From positions 1 through 25,692 of the forward strand of contig JAKAAZ010000019.1 in NCBI GenBank assembly GCA_021802085.1: DNA of 25,692 nucleotides, read 5' to 3'. Under the pieces are notes generated by a model that was not told the origin of the DNA, did not search any database, and saw nothing but the letters and a program-made list of their open reading frames with translations. Both the position numbers and the translations under genes were made by a program. Of the stretch, positions 7,334 through 17,300 are shown piece by piece. This DNA is from Acidobacteriota bacterium (lineage in GTDB: Bacteria > Acidobacteriota > Terriglobia > Terriglobales > Acidobacteriaceae). The first letter of the stretch is position 1, and each line of letters begins with the position of its first letter.

Positions 7334-8149
7334 TCATCTCCACCATAAAGGACTTATTGTGATCCCACCATCGTGCACCAATTCGGCGCCGTTGATATAT
7401 GCAGCTTCATCCGACGCAAGAAAAGCGGCTGACGCCGCGATCTCCTCTGCTGTTGCCAGTCGCCCGGCCAGTATTTTGCTTTCCAGCTTGCGCATTACTT
7501 CCGGATCGCTCAGCAATTCCCGGTTCATGTCGGTTACGGCGCCCTCCGGGCAAAGCAGATTGGAAGTGATTCCATATGGTCCCAGCTCCATCGCCGCCAT
7601 CCGGCTGACCATCCGCAACCCTGCCTTGGCTACGCAATACGCTCCCTGCTGTGCCGTGGGCAGCAACGATGCAGTCGAGCCGATGTGAATGAGACGCCCC
7701 CCGCGGTTACGCTGTTGCATGTGCTGCCCCACGATCTGCGCGCAGTGCAATGCGCCTGTAAGATCGACGTCGAGCATGCGTTTCCAGTCTTCTGGAGCGC
7801 ACTCCATGATACTTCCGAACACGATAATTCCGGCATTGTTGACCAAAATGTCGATGTTCGAGAAACGGTCAAGAACTGCCTGCACAGTTCTTTCTACATT
7901 TTCGCGATCCGCTACGTCAGTTTGCCGGCCAATGCATTCACGGCCAAGTGCGCGAATCTCCTTCTCTGCAGATGACATTGAATCAGTACAAATATCGGCG
8001 ATCGCGATATCGGCACCTTCCTGGGCGAATCGCAGAGCGATCGCACGCCCAATGCCCTTTGCTCCCCCGGTGATAATCGCTACCTTGCCTTTGAGTCGAT
8101 CCGGTGAAGGAGTGATGTGCGATTGATATTTCTCCGTATTCGAAGTCAT
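7334..8149 (-). CDS. SDR-family sugar-type dehydrogenase
   Basis: A classical short-chain dehydrogenase/reductase of 271 residues. The cofactor loop is TGGAKGIG (27-34), the structural motif NNAG is at 104-107, and the catalytic residues are S158, Y171 and K175. An aspartate at the end of the second strand (D52) suggests NAD(H) preference. The C-terminal part (TDMNRELL, then GRLATAEEIA and GAELVHDGG) resembles sugar 1-dehydrogenases such as L-rhamnose dehydrogenase, as far as I can recall those sequences. In this locus, with a rhamnosidase and a rhamnonate dehydratase-like enzyme, oxidation of L-rhamnose to its lactone is a reasonable hypothesis. It would be the third gene of the minus arm, 266 bases after the galactosidase. 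The start at 8149 has GGAG six bases away; a GTG at 8173 is the alternative. Confidence 0.85.
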   Translation of the reverse strand: MTSNTEKYQSHITPSPDRLKGKVAIITGGAKGIGRAIALRFAQEGADIAIADICTDSMSSAEKEIRALGRECIGRQTDVADRENVERTVQAVLDRFSNIDILVNNAGIIVFGSIMECAPEDWKRMLDVDLTGALHCAQIVGQHMQQRNRGGRLIHIGSTASLLPTAQQGAYCVAKAGLRMVSRMAAMELGPYGITSNLLCPEGAVTDMNRELLSDPEVMRKLESKILAGRLATAEEIAASAAFLASDEAAYINGAELVHDGGITISPLWWR

Positions 8150-8306
8150 GTCTTTCTCCGCTTCCTTGCCCACAGGCTCCAGACTGGAATATGTAGCCCA
8201 TTCGACCGCATGTGATAGACGTCATACTTTAGAATTCAGATGCATACAGCACGCTAGCGGGAGAAGAAGCGACTCCACGTATTGAACTACTGCAGCCATA
8301 GCGGTG

Positions 8307-8324
8307 TCGGAGGACGATCTCCGA
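8307..8324. repeat. Short perfect inverted repeat
   Basis: TCGGAG and CTCCGA flank a 6-base loop in the gap between the galactosidase and SDR genes. It neighbours the larger inverted repeat at 8331-8366 and may be part of one RNA structure. Confidence 0.35.
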
Positions 8325-8330
8325 ATGAAG

Positions 8331-8366
8331 GAGAAACGCGCCTGGTTCGTTTGACTCACGTTTCTC
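8331..8366. repeat. 8-bp perfect inverted repeat downstream of the galactosidase
   Basis: GAGAAACG (8331-8338) and CGTTTCTC (8359-8366) are perfect complements with a 20-base loop. It lies about 50 bases after the galactosidase stop codon on the minus strand. It could be a transcript-end or processing hairpin. No clear T-run follows on the minus strand. Confidence 0.4.
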
Positions 8367-8415
8367 GGCGCACGCATGGCTCGGATTATTCTTGCTTCAT
8401 TCCTTTTATTCCAGT

Positions 8416-10110
8416 TCAGTTGGGCAGTGACCAAATTTGGTCCGACTGATTGTGTCCGCAGGTCTGTATGCTCAGGGGTTGCGATTGATTGTCCGGGCCG
8501 CTTGCCGTGAGACATTCGCCATCGGCACTCACTAAATTTCCGAGCAGTGTATATTTCCAACGCTGGTCTTTGCGGGCGGAACATCCCTGCATCGACGGCT
8601 TGCCGTTCGCAGGAACGAGGCATTTTCCAGCAGATTTCAAGGCTCCGCTGGGCGTGATCGTCCAAGCTTCCGCTGAAGTTCCCGCACAATCCTCGACGCT
8701 TCCCGAGACAGCCAGACAGCGCGTGTCGTTGTCCATGTCGCGATGCCTGCCGGCTGCGACCATGATGATGGCACCCGTGCGCGTCGGCGTGCCGCAGGAG
8801 GGTGCAGCGTGGACGCGCCAGATCGCGATATCGTGACTGGCAACGTTCGCCTGCAAGGTCGATGCCGCAGGTTGATCCGTTCCGCTCCAAAGATTCCATG
8901 CTGTAAGGCGGCATCCGGCGTTCGCCGCAAAGCCGAAATCGGCAGGATGCAGTTCGAGCTGGATCGGCGAAGTTCCGCGATTGAGCACCGCGATCGCGTA
9001 ACTGCCGCCGCTAAGCTTCTTGAACAGGACATCCATGATTTGGTTACGCCGCACCAACGTGGCCATCTTGCCCAACGCGTCCTGATCGATCGCGAGGACG
9101 GCCTTGTTGCCGAGAATCGCCACCGCCTGTGGGCTGAGCCTGCCGACATCGGAGCTGAGGATCAATGGCGCCGACATCATCGACCACAAGGCGAGTTGAG
9201 TGCGGGTTTCCGCCAGGCTCATGCCGTCAGCGCCACCGATGATGAAGTCCGCGTCATTCCAGTTGCCGGGTTTCTGGAATCGGCCCAGCGGAAGATTGTA
9301 GGAATAGTTCCAAAGCACGCTATGAAAGCGGGGATCGTCCGGTTTCTTCACATGGAAGTTCGCCATATCTGAACCTTCGCGCCAGAGCTGACCGTAGTCG
9401 CGAACCCAGCTCAGGACGTCATACCAGTCGGGCGTTCCCTGAAAATACGCCGGGGCCGATTCCGAAAAAACCATAGGGCGGTTCACAGCTTTCAGCGCTG
9501 CACTTTGTGCCGCATAGGCCTTGCGGTAGGCGTCAGCCTTGGTGCCGCCAGCGGGCACATAGACCTTGCAGCCGTCCAGCTTCAGGTAATCGACGCCCCA
9601 CGATGCAAATAGCCGAGTGTCCTGGAGAAAATGATCCTTGCCGCCTCCATCAGGCTCGCCGCTTCCGGCCAAGCCATCACAGGTTTCGTAGCCGGCATCC
9701 TCATAGATGCCAAACTTCAGACCCATCGCATGGATGGCTTGGGCGACCGGCTTCATCCCCTGAGGAAAGCGCTGCGGATCGGCCTGCAGGTTGCCCTGGG
9801 CATCGCGATCTTTCTGCATCCAGCAATCGTCGATGGTCACCGTATTGTAGCCATGTGCGGCAAGCCCAGTCTTCACCAGGCCCTTGGCATTGGCGAGAAT
9901 ATCCTGCGCGGTATAACCGCACTGATATTGGGCCCAGTCGTTCCACCCCATCGGCGGAGTAGCGGCTAACATCTGTCGGCCCTTAACCGGTGAAGCAAAG
10001 CAGGGAGCCGCCACCCCGCAGATGAAACACAACAGCAGTGTCGCCAGCATGCCCGACGGAAGACGGCGCAGGCAGGCAGGACGGTCCAACATGCGGAATC
10101 CGCGATCCAT
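8416..10110 (-). CDS. Secreted GH27 alpha-galactosidase with ricin-type module
   Basis: A 564-residue exported glycoside hydrolase that would remove terminal alpha-galactose from glycans. The signal peptide spans about residues 1-39 and ends CFA. The GH27 TIM barrel begins TPPMGWNDW (51-59). The nucleophile is D179 in DYLKLDGCK, and the acid/base is D248 in LWREGSDMA by alignment to the human alpha-galactosidase A motif. Other family landmarks are PGNWNDADF and LWSMMSAPLILSSDVG. After a beta-sandwich, roughly the last 120 residues form a cysteine-rich ricin-B/CBM13-like module with QRW and QIW repeat ends, probably carbohydrate binding. The start has GGAGG six bases upstream (10117-10121 on the plus strand). 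A related specificity such as beta-L-arabinopyranosidase cannot be ruled out by eye. It lies 179 bases after the sulfatase gene in the same direction. Confidence 0.88.
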   Translation of the reverse strand: MDRGFRMLDRPACLRRLPSGMLATLLLCFICGVAAPCFASPVKGRQMLAATPPMGWNDWAQYQCGYTAQDILANAKGLVKTGLAAHGYNTVTIDDCWMQKDRDAQGNLQADPQRFPQGMKPVAQAIHAMGLKFGIYEDAGYETCDGLAGSGEPDGGGKDHFLQDTRLFASWGVDYLKLDGCKVYVPAGGTKADAYRKAYAAQSAALKAVNRPMVFSESAPAYFQGTPDWYDVLSWVRDYGQLWREGSDMANFHVKKPDDPRFHSVLWNYSYNLPLGRFQKPGNWNDADFIIGGADGMSLAETRTQLALWSMMSAPLILSSDVGRLSPQAVAILGNKAVLAIDQDALGKMATLVRRNQIMDVLFKKLSGGSYAIAVLNRGTSPIQLELHPADFGFAANAGCRLTAWNLWSGTDQPAASTLQANVASHDIAIWRVHAAPSCGTPTRTGAIIMVAAGRHRDMDNDTRCLAVSGSVEDCAGTSAEAWTITPSGALKSAGKCLVPANGKPSMQGCSARKDQRWKYTLLGNLVSADGECLTASGPDNQSQPLSIQTCGHNQSDQIWSLPN

Positions 10111-10289
10111 AAAATTCCTCCGAGTATAGGTGATCCCAAGACCGGTTGCAGACAGAATCGTGAAGTTGAGATTGTTATCGGGAGTTTTTGATACTCCGAA
10201 AGACGCCCATATGTGCCTGATTACAGCGAATCGGGAAATGGCTCTGAAACATGCGGTACCGACAGCTTTCTATGGCCAGTTCGTTCCGC

Positions 10290-11849
10290 TCAGGACGGTT
10301 GGCAAAAATCAAACTTCATGCAGTGTACCTTGGCATCGCGAGGACGCAGATACCAGTCGAGCGAGTCATTCATGCTCATGCCGGATGGTTCCTCGGCCGC
10401 CTGTGGATGCGTTGCACGAAAGAGCGACAGCATCTGCATGGAAAAGTTCTGGACTACCTCGGGGTGTTGGGAAGCCACGTTCTGAAATTCTCCCGGGTCG
10501 TTCTTCAAATCGAAAAGATGGATCGTACGTCCCGGCAGCGGATCATCTGTCATGTAGCCATCCAGCCTGAATCGCTTTCCGCTGCAGTAAATCAATTTCC
10601 AGCGGTCCGTCCGAACGCAGGCTTCTTCATTTTCAAGATATTCGCTGAAGATGGATTGCCGTGGATTCGTGCTGCGCCCGGTCCTCAGGTATCCGGAGAG
10701 ACTCTGCCCATGATTCAAACTGAATGGCTCCGCGCCCAGCATTTCCAATAGCGTTGGCGGCACATCGACGGATTCCGTAAAATTCTGCACCACAGTACCA
10801 GAACGGATGCGTCCCGGCCAGCGCATGATGAGCGGGACCTGCAGGGCGGGATCATAGCAGACATGCTTTTCAAACCTGCCGTGCTGTCCCAGGCTGTAGC
10901 CGTGGTCCGCCATATAAATCACCAGCGTGTCGTTCTCCAGATTGAGTCGGCGCACTGCATCCAGAACTGCGCCTACATTCCGGTCTAAGAAGCGCACGGA
11001 CGTGTAATAGGCGGCGATAATGCCCTGCTTCTGTTTGTCGGTCAAACCTCTGAAGACCAGAGGAATCTGACCTGCATCCTCAGGCCCTACTTCGGGAACA
11101 GGAAAATCCGCGGCATTGAAATCGTTTCGGTCCTCGATTGGAAAATTATAGGGCGAATGAGGCTCACGGAAGCTGACCCACAATGCGAAGGGATCATCTT
11201 TGTGCTCGCGGAGATAGTTCGTTGCTTGCTGGACTACCCATGTGCTTTCCATCTGCTCATAGGTGCGTGGGAATGGCAACTTGTCCGAATCGAGCCAAAT
11301 ACTGGCTGGATCTTGGAACGGTCGCCATTTCGGTTTTACGCGAATATCGCCGAAGTCGGGAGTTGGACCCACGGCCGCCGCCCAATCCCGTGACACGATA
11401 TCCTCCGTCTCCGCAAGGTCGAAGCCATGCAGACCAGGCCGGCCTGGCGTGTTGAAGTGCATCTTGCCAAAAACCGCAGGCTGATATCCGCTTGCCCCCA
11501 ATTGTTTCGCCAGGGTGGGCTTATCTTCCGCCAGTACGCCGTCTAGAACGGTAACGCCCGCGGAATGCGGGAGCTGACTGGTGAAGAACGACTGCCGAGA
11601 TGGCGTGCATACCGGCGAGTTGCAATAGTGTCGTGCAAACCTGGTTCCTTCAGAAGCCAGCTGGTTCATATTGGGGGTGTACGCTCGACTGTTCCCCTGC
11701 GCACCCATCACATACCCGGCATGATCGTCCGCCAGAATATAGAGCAGATTTGGCTTCCGGTCCCGCGCATAGGCAACGCGTGGGCGTAAGTATGCGCCAG
11801 CCAGTGCGCCCGTTGCCGTGCCGAGTAGCTGTCTTCTGGTAATTGACAT
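10290..11849 (-). CDS. Tat-exported sulfatase
   Basis: A type I (S1) sulfatase of 519 residues that would hydrolyse sulfate esters on a sugar. The N-terminus MSITRRQLLGTATGALAGAY is a twin-arginine signal. The first metal-binding pair is D41-D42 in LYILADDHAG. The modification motif C-T-P-S-R has C81, which must be converted to formylglycine for activity. KMHFN and the late metal segment YMADHGYSLGQHG are also present. C-terminal residues 400-519 include the usual sulfatase subdomain (DRWKLIY, LFDLKNDPGE). The natural substrate is unknown; the neighbouring galactosidase and rhamnosidase suggest a plant or algal polysaccharide. No formylglycine-generating enzyme is encoded in this window. The start at 11849 has AGGAG six bases upstream; the in-frame extension to 11900 would hide the Tat signal. 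Confidence 0.9.
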   Translation of the reverse strand: MSITRRQLLGTATGALAGAYLRPRVAYARDRKPNLLYILADDHAGYVMGAQGNSRAYTPNMNQLASEGTRFARHYCNSPVCTPSRQSFFTSQLPHSAGVTVLDGVLAEDKPTLAKQLGASGYQPAVFGKMHFNTPGRPGLHGFDLAETEDIVSRDWAAAVGPTPDFGDIRVKPKWRPFQDPASIWLDSDKLPFPRTYEQMESTWVVQQATNYLREHKDDPFALWVSFREPHSPYNFPIEDRNDFNAADFPVPEVGPEDAGQIPLVFRGLTDKQKQGIIAAYYTSVRFLDRNVGAVLDAVRRLNLENDTLVIYMADHGYSLGQHGRFEKHVCYDPALQVPLIMRWPGRIRSGTVVQNFTESVDVPPTLLEMLGAEPFSLNHGQSLSGYLRTGRSTNPRQSIFSEYLENEEACVRTDRWKLIYCSGKRFRLDGYMTDDPLPGRTIHLFDLKNDPGEFQNVASQHPEVVQNFSMQMLSLFRATHPQAAEEPSGMSMNDSLDWYLRPRDAKVHCMKFDFCQPS

Positions 11850-11871
11850 CACGATCTCCTGTAACCGAAAT

Positions 11872-11900
11872 AATATAGAGAAACATCTGCTGGTCCACAA
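11872..11900 (-). promoter_or_regulatory. Candidate promoter of the minus-arm operon
   Basis: Reading the minus strand, TTGTGG (11895-11900) is followed after 17 bases by TATATT (11872-11877). The predicted start near 11865 leaves a short leader with an AGGAG site before the sulfatase ATG. Confidence 0.45.
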
Positions 11901-12133
11901 AGAATCCAGCCAAGGAAAACGATCAAACTGTCATATTCGCAGGTCCATTCCAGCCATTCACCTTCCTTCTTTCAGGAGAACCCAGATGCCAAAGCAAGCG
12001 TAGGTTACCCAATTATGCAACATTGTGTCAACTTGTGAGCGTAAATTATCTTCCGTTTGTGATATGTTCGACCGTGATCGCATGTAAAGCGTCACCAAAG
12101 GATGACTGGACGAAAGAGGGGGAAGTAGCCCGC

Positions 12134-13957
12134 ATGAAGGTCATTGAAACGATGCTCGGGGGGGTGCTTGTTGTTTCCTCTCTCTTCCCCAGTGCCTCAG
12201 CCGCGCAAACGGGGGACACTGATTACGCTGTTGTCGAGACCTCTGCTGCTGCACAGAACCACTCTGGTTACACCGTTGAGAAAAATGTCATGGTGCCGAT
12301 GAGAGACGGAGTCAAACTTGCGACCGACATCTATAGACCGGCAAAGCAGAGTGTCCCGTTGCCCGGAAGATTCCCCGTCCTAGTAGATCGGTCGCCCTAC
12401 AACAAAAGCGGCATCCGTAAGGAGGGAATCTTTTTCGCTCAACACGGATACATCGTCGTTGCGCAGGATTGTCGTGGCCGCTTTGCTTCGCAGGGACAGT
12501 TCTATCCCCTTCTGAACGAAGGAAAGGACGGCTATGACGCAATTGAGTGGGCGGCGGCCCAGCCCTGGTCGAACGGCAAGGTAGGAACAGTTGGGGCTTC
12601 CTACGGGGCTTGGACCCAATACACCGCAGCCATGCTCGCTCCTCGGCATCTTGTGGCAATGTTCCCAGTCGTTGGCGGATCGCAGTTCTTTCCGTACCCC
12701 GGCGGTGTTCCAAGTATGAATATGTCCCAATGGATTCTCTATATGGCGCAAACCAGTCAACAGGCCGAAAACCTGCCCAAAGTACGCTCTGAGCTGACAG
12801 AAACTTTTAACAATCCAAATCCATGGCTCAAACTACCTCCTGCACAGCGGGGAGAGATATTCAAACCTCTTCCCCTCTATGAAAAAATCTTTCGGGATAT
12901 GTATAAGCATGCCACCCTCGATAGTTACTGGAAACAGCAGGATTTTTATCCAGCGGGATATTATCGCCAGTTTAAAGACGTGCCCATGTTTTTCATTAGC
13001 GGCTGGTACGACGGCACGGTCGGCGGGGTGATCGAGAATTTTATGCAGCTTTCGAAGATCCAGACATCGCCGAAAAAATTGATGATTGGTCCGTGGCCGC
13101 ATGCCACTGGCAACTCTACCTGCGGCGAAGCCGATTTTGGATTGTCAGCCGCTGTGGACGAGCAAGCGTTGGAATTGGATTGGTTCAATCACTGGATGAG
13201 AGGGGCACCTCTTCATATCATCGACTCTGCGCCGATCCATATCTTCCGTATGGGAGGTGGAGTGGAAGGTGAACTGAAGGCTGGGAAGATCAAACCAGGA
13301 GGGGAATGGCTGTCGTTAAATGAGTGGCCGCCCGCCGGGACTCGCGCAGTCCAATTCTATCTTCAGCCTCAAGGACTACTCCGCACCACATCCTCTGGAA
13401 ACGAAGAGTCATCCTCGCTTGAAGACGATCCGTCCGACCCCGTCCCTACCCATGGCGGCCATTTCCATGCCGAGTGCGTCCAGAATCAGGCAGCGCTTGA
13501 AAAGCGAGCCGATGTTCTCACCTTCACAACTCAGCCGCTAATCACACCGATCAGCATTGCCGGAGATGTCAAGGCGCAATTATGGATTTCCTCGACTGCC
13601 CCCGACACAGATTTTGTAGCGAAGCTTTCGGATGTCTATCCGGATGGCTACTCCATGATTATTGCGGAGGGTCAGATTCGTGCCCGCTACCGGAATGGCA
13701 TGAACAATCTCACGCTAATGGCGCCCGGAACTGTGTATCGGCTCGCGCTCGATCTTGGACCCACCAGCAATCTTTTTGAGCCCGGTCACCGTATCCGCCT
13801 GGACATCAGCAGCACTGACTTCCCCCGCCTGGAACCAAATCCAAATACGGCCGCGCCTCCAGAGCAATGGACCAACACAGTCAAAGCCCGCAACACGGTC
13901 TACTATGGCGGATCGCATACCTCCTCTTTGATCCTGCCTCTGATAAATAAACAGTGA
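12134..13957 (+). CDS. Secreted CocE/NonD-family alpha/beta hydrolase
   Basis: A 607-residue exported hydrolase of the X-Pro dipeptidyl-peptidase S15/cocaine-esterase superfamily. The signal peptide is about 1-24 (VLVVSSLFPSASA). The catalytic triad can be read as S156 in GASYGAW, D293 in GWYDGT and H323 in GPWPHATG. The C-terminal part (about 390-600) is the jelly-roll domain typical of the family. Family members cleave esters, amides or peptide bonds, so annotation as a peptidase is not safe. Beside glycan-active enzymes it may remove acyl groups, but this is conjecture. The start at 12134 follows a purine-rich AGAGGGGGAAG and opens the signal peptide directly. The frame is open to a TTG at 12023 but that stretch has no family features. 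It is divergent from the sulfatase gene. Confidence 0.85.
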   Translation: MKVIETMLGGVLVVSSLFPSASAAQTGDTDYAVVETSAAAQNHSGYTVEKNVMVPMRDGVKLATDIYRPAKQSVPLPGRFPVLVDRSPYNKSGIRKEGIFFAQHGYIVVAQDCRGRFASQGQFYPLLNEGKDGYDAIEWAAAQPWSNGKVGTVGASYGAWTQYTAAMLAPRHLVAMFPVVGGSQFFPYPGGVPSMNMSQWILYMAQTSQQAENLPKVRSELTETFNNPNPWLKLPPAQRGEIFKPLPLYEKIFRDMYKHATLDSYWKQQDFYPAGYYRQFKDVPMFFISGWYDGTVGGVIENFMQLSKIQTSPKKLMIGPWPHATGNSTCGEADFGLSAAVDEQALELDWFNHWMRGAPLHIIDSAPIHIFRMGGGVEGELKAGKIKPGGEWLSLNEWPPAGTRAVQFYLQPQGLLRTTSSGNEESSSLEDDPSDPVPTHGGHFHAECVQNQAALEKRADVLTFTTQPLITPISIAGDVKAQLWISSTAPDTDFVAKLSDVYPDGYSMIIAEGQIRARYRNGMNNLTLMAPGTVYRLALDLGPTSNLFEPGHRIRLDISSTDFPRLEPNPNTAAPPEQWTNTVKARNTVYYGGSHTSSLILPLINKQ

Positions 13958-14116
13958 TTCTCGTTCTCGCCGCGTGGAACCCTTCGACCCCGCGAGAAAT
14001 CCTCGAGGACTGGGATCCCGATCCGCGCGGCGGAAAGCGGTCGGCACAACCCGACGTCGGCGCACGCTCTAACTCTGCCATTCCTGTCGCCGAGACAAAC
14101 GATAAATGTTTAATAA

Positions 14117-14128
14117 TCAATCGGTTGA
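14117..14128. promoter_or_regulatory. Imperfect palindrome with central CG
   Basis: TCAATCGGTTGA is symmetric at five of six base pairs and has the central CG typical of LacI-family operators. It lies about 80 bases upstream of the TTGACA box. Confidence 0.3.
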
Positions 14129-14203
14129 ATCCCCTGATATGCAACAGGGTTTGCCTTATCGGCGATTTAAAACAGGTTCCATGCGAATATAAACGAAAAA
14201 AAG

Positions 14204-14233
14204 TTGACAATATCTCTATCGATGCGATAGTTT
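14204..14233 (+). promoter_or_regulatory. Candidate promoter of the TonB-dependent receptor gene
   Basis: A perfect TTGACA (14204-14209) is followed after 18 bases by TAGTTT (14228-14233), a poor -10 box. A better TATGAT (14234-14239) is too far away (24 bases). The weak -10 overlaps the palindrome at 14216-14230. Confidence 0.4.
14216..14230. promoter_or_regulatory. Perfect 15-base palindrome, candidate operator
   Basis: CTATCG-ATG-CGATAG is a perfect inverted repeat lying between the TTGACA box and the receptor gene. A bound dimeric repressor would overlap RNA polymerase. Confidence 0.5.
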
Positions 14234-14295
14234 TATGATCCATTGAGACGGTTGCTGGAAGTTTCGATGATTCAAAATGGATAAACTTCAATCTT

Positions 14296-14300
14296 GGAGA
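14296..14300 (+). promoter_or_regulatory. Shine-Dalgarno site that sets the receptor start
   Basis: GGAGA ends nine bases before the ATG at 14310. An in-frame ATG at 14277 has no such site. Confidence 0.55.
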
Positions 14301-14309
14301 ATCCACCCG

Positions 14310-17300
14310 ATGCACCGATTACTTAGTCATGTCGTGCTCCGCGGAAGCATAGCAGTACTCATACTGGCCGTTGCTGTCGCCGGCTTCGCACAGGTTGCCA
14401 GTACAGGAGCCATTTCGGGGACGGTGACGGATTCGACGGGAGCTTCGCTGCCGTCGGCAACGGTGACAATCACCAATCAAGGTACGGGTGTTGCACGCAC
14501 GGTGACCACGGATAGCACCGGTTTTTACTCGGCGGAGTCGATACCCGCAGGGACATATACAGTGACCATATCGAAGGACGGATTCAAGCAAAGCGTTACC
14601 CGGGATATGCACGTTGCCCCAGGTGTTCGCCGCGCGAACGATGTGACGCTGCAAGTTGGCAGCGCTTCCTCGCAGGTCACCGTTACGGCCGATGCTGTCC
14701 AGGTCAATACACAAACTTCAGAGAGCGGCGGCACGATTACTGAGAAGCAGGTTAGCAACCTGATGTTAAATGGCAGGAACTTTCAAACTCTTGCCATCAT
14801 GGTTCCCGGCGTCAGCAGTACCGTCGGCGCGAATTCTCTGACAGGAGGCGGGATCAACGGCTCGACGACGCTGATCATCAACGGACAGGGCGTGGAATAC
14901 ACCACCTATAACATTGACGGCATTTACGATGTCAACACCGGCAATCTATCCAACGTTGATATTTTGCCGATCGTGGATGGCATCGCTGAGTTTCGAGTTC
15001 TCAAAGACAATTACAGCGCGAAATATGGAATCGGAGCCGCTCAGATTATGGTTGAGACCAAAAGCGGAACGGATACATTTCACGGTTCCGCATGGGACTA
15101 TTTGCGCAACAATGCTTTCGATGCCAACAACTACTTCACGACCGCCACGCAGCCACTCCACCAGAACATCTTCGGTTACACGCTTGGCGGCCCATTCATC
15201 ATTCCCAAAATCTACAACACGAAACGGGACAAGAAGTCCTTCGGATTTGCCTCGAATCAGTGGTACCTGATCAGCGCCGGACAAGTTGTCCGTGGCGCAC
15301 TGTTCCCCCAGGCAATGCGAAATGGGGACTTTAGCGCCAGCCCCACGCTGACAGGCAACCTTACTTTGGACGCGCACAGCCAGGCGCTGTTGGCATCGGA
15401 GGGAAAAAGCAACTGTATCGCGGGCCCGAAAACCCTGAACCCTGCCTGCTTCGACCCGGTTGCGGTAGCCCTTATGAATACATATTGGCCACTCCCCAAC
15501 AATCCATCTGGAGGCTTCCTCAACTATCTCAATCAAGGGAGCGAGACAACGAATCAAAGCGACTCCCAATATCGCCTGGACCAATATGTCAATGGCAATA
15601 ATCTGTTGACGGGACGTTTTATGTACGAACAAGTGGACAACCATTTTCCGGATGGCCTCGGTTTAGGCAACAATCCTACGCCCTTGATTCCGGAGATCGA
15701 ATACACGACAGGCTTCAATGGAATGGTTCGTCTGACTACGACCTTCACGCCGAACGTCTTGAACACGGTTAGTTTGGCCGAGACCTATACCAAGGCAGAT
15801 CTCCTCGAAAACGCGCCGCTTCCTGCTGGGATTCACATAATACAGTCATTTCCGGGGGCGGATCCACTGAATCGTATGCCGAACATCAGCTTGTCGCGAG
15901 GATGGTCTGGAAACGGTCCAGGCGATCTGCCGATCTATGCCAGCGACGGAGAAGGAATCGCATCCGACGATGCAAGTTGGGTGAAAGGGAACCATGTCCT
16001 GCAAGCGGGCGCCTTGTATATCTTCGGTATTAAGCGGCAGAATGCCTTCAGCAATCCTATGGGCAACTTCAGCTTCAGCGGAGTGCATACCGGGGATCCG
16101 GCCGCCGACTATCTCCTTGGACTCGACGCCACGTATTCGCAGGTGAATCAGCAAAGGCGCGTATATGGCCACTATCGCCAAGGAGAGGCCTATGTACAGG
16201 ACGACTGGCGGGTAAGTCCACGGTTGACGCTGAACTTGGGCGTGCGCTGGCAGTATTTCTCCAGCGATACCGCGAGCGGCGACGAAGTCACAGGTTTCTC
16301 GCCCACGCTCTATAACCCGGCGCAGGCGCCTGTCGTAAATGTAAATGGAAGCCTGGTAATCAACAGATCAAATGTTCCATTGAATTCGGCTGGTCAACCT
16401 GCCAATCTTTTGAATGGCATCATTTTCGCCGGACAAAATGGGGTTCCCAGTGGTTTTTTTATTCCCAAGAAGCTGAATTTCGGTCCGCGGGTCGGCTTTG
16501 CATACGATCTCAGCGGGAACGGAACGACTTCGATACGAGGCGGGTATGGAATCGTATATTCCAGAGATGCGCTGGCCCAGCTCAATGCGGCGTACGGGCA
16601 AAATCCTCCTTACGTAAAAAGTGCAAACATCCTGAACAGTCTGCTCAGCGACGCAACGGCCGGCACTCCGAAAGCACCAACCACACAAAGCATGAATGTG
16701 ATTCCACCTAGTTTCACGCCCGTACAAATTCAAACCTATAGCTTGACCCTTGAACATCAGCTCGCGCCTAGCATGGTTGCACAAGTTGCCTATGTAGGTA
16801 GCCAGGGCCGCCATCTGGAAGCGACGGGCTTCAACGAAAACTTTTCGCTCCCTGTGACCACCCCCAGTGCCGGCAATTGTTTGCCCGCGGGGCAAGTACC
16901 ATCCGCTTCCTATGACTTCGACCCTTGTATCAATGCCGGAATAGCGTCTCCCGATCACACGCGGCCTTATCAAGGCTACAGCAACATCAATACAGAGTAT
17001 GACGAAGGCAGTTCTAACTACAATTCCTTGCAAACCGGACTGATATACAGAACCAACAGCACCCAGGTCAATGTAGCATATACCTACAGTAAATCTCTGG
17101 GAACCATTGGCTCCCACACTGGCGGATCGCCGGTCGGAGCGGTTGTCCAGAATCCCCGCAACGTGGCGGCAGAGTACGGTCCGCCGGACTATGATTTCAC
17201 CCATGACCTGACCGGCACATGGGTCTACAACCTTCCATTCTTCCAGCACGACAGCAAGATGCTGGCACAAACTCTGGGAAATTGGACCTTTGCTGGCTTA

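Larger units (their letters stand above)
13958..14309. other. 352-base regulatory gap before the receptor gene
   Basis: No credible coding sequence. It holds an imperfect palindrome (14117-14128), a TTGACA box and a perfect 15-base palindrome near the receptor start. Just after the hydrolase stop, TTCTCGC (13963-13969) and GCGAGAA (13992-13998) form a 7-bp stem with no T-run, possibly a weak terminator. TCGCCGA (14087-14093) and TCGGCGA (14159-14165) are also complementary, but 65 bases apart. The second half is clearly AT-rich compared with the genes. Confidence 0.6.

Noticed and set aside
8222..8914. Long open frame on the minus strand overlapping the end of the galactosidase gene
   Set aside because: Most of it is a shadow of the galactosidase in another frame. 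The composition (His/Arg/Cys-rich) and lack of any motif do not support a gene.
12023..12061. Three TTGTG copies upstream of the CocE-type hydrolase
   Set aside because: Spacing of 10 and 24 bases is not regular and the word is short, so this is probably chance.
12023..12133. N-terminal extension of the CocE-type hydrolase from a TTG codon
   Set aside because: The ATG at 12134 opens directly into a normal signal peptide; the extra 37 residues would bury it.
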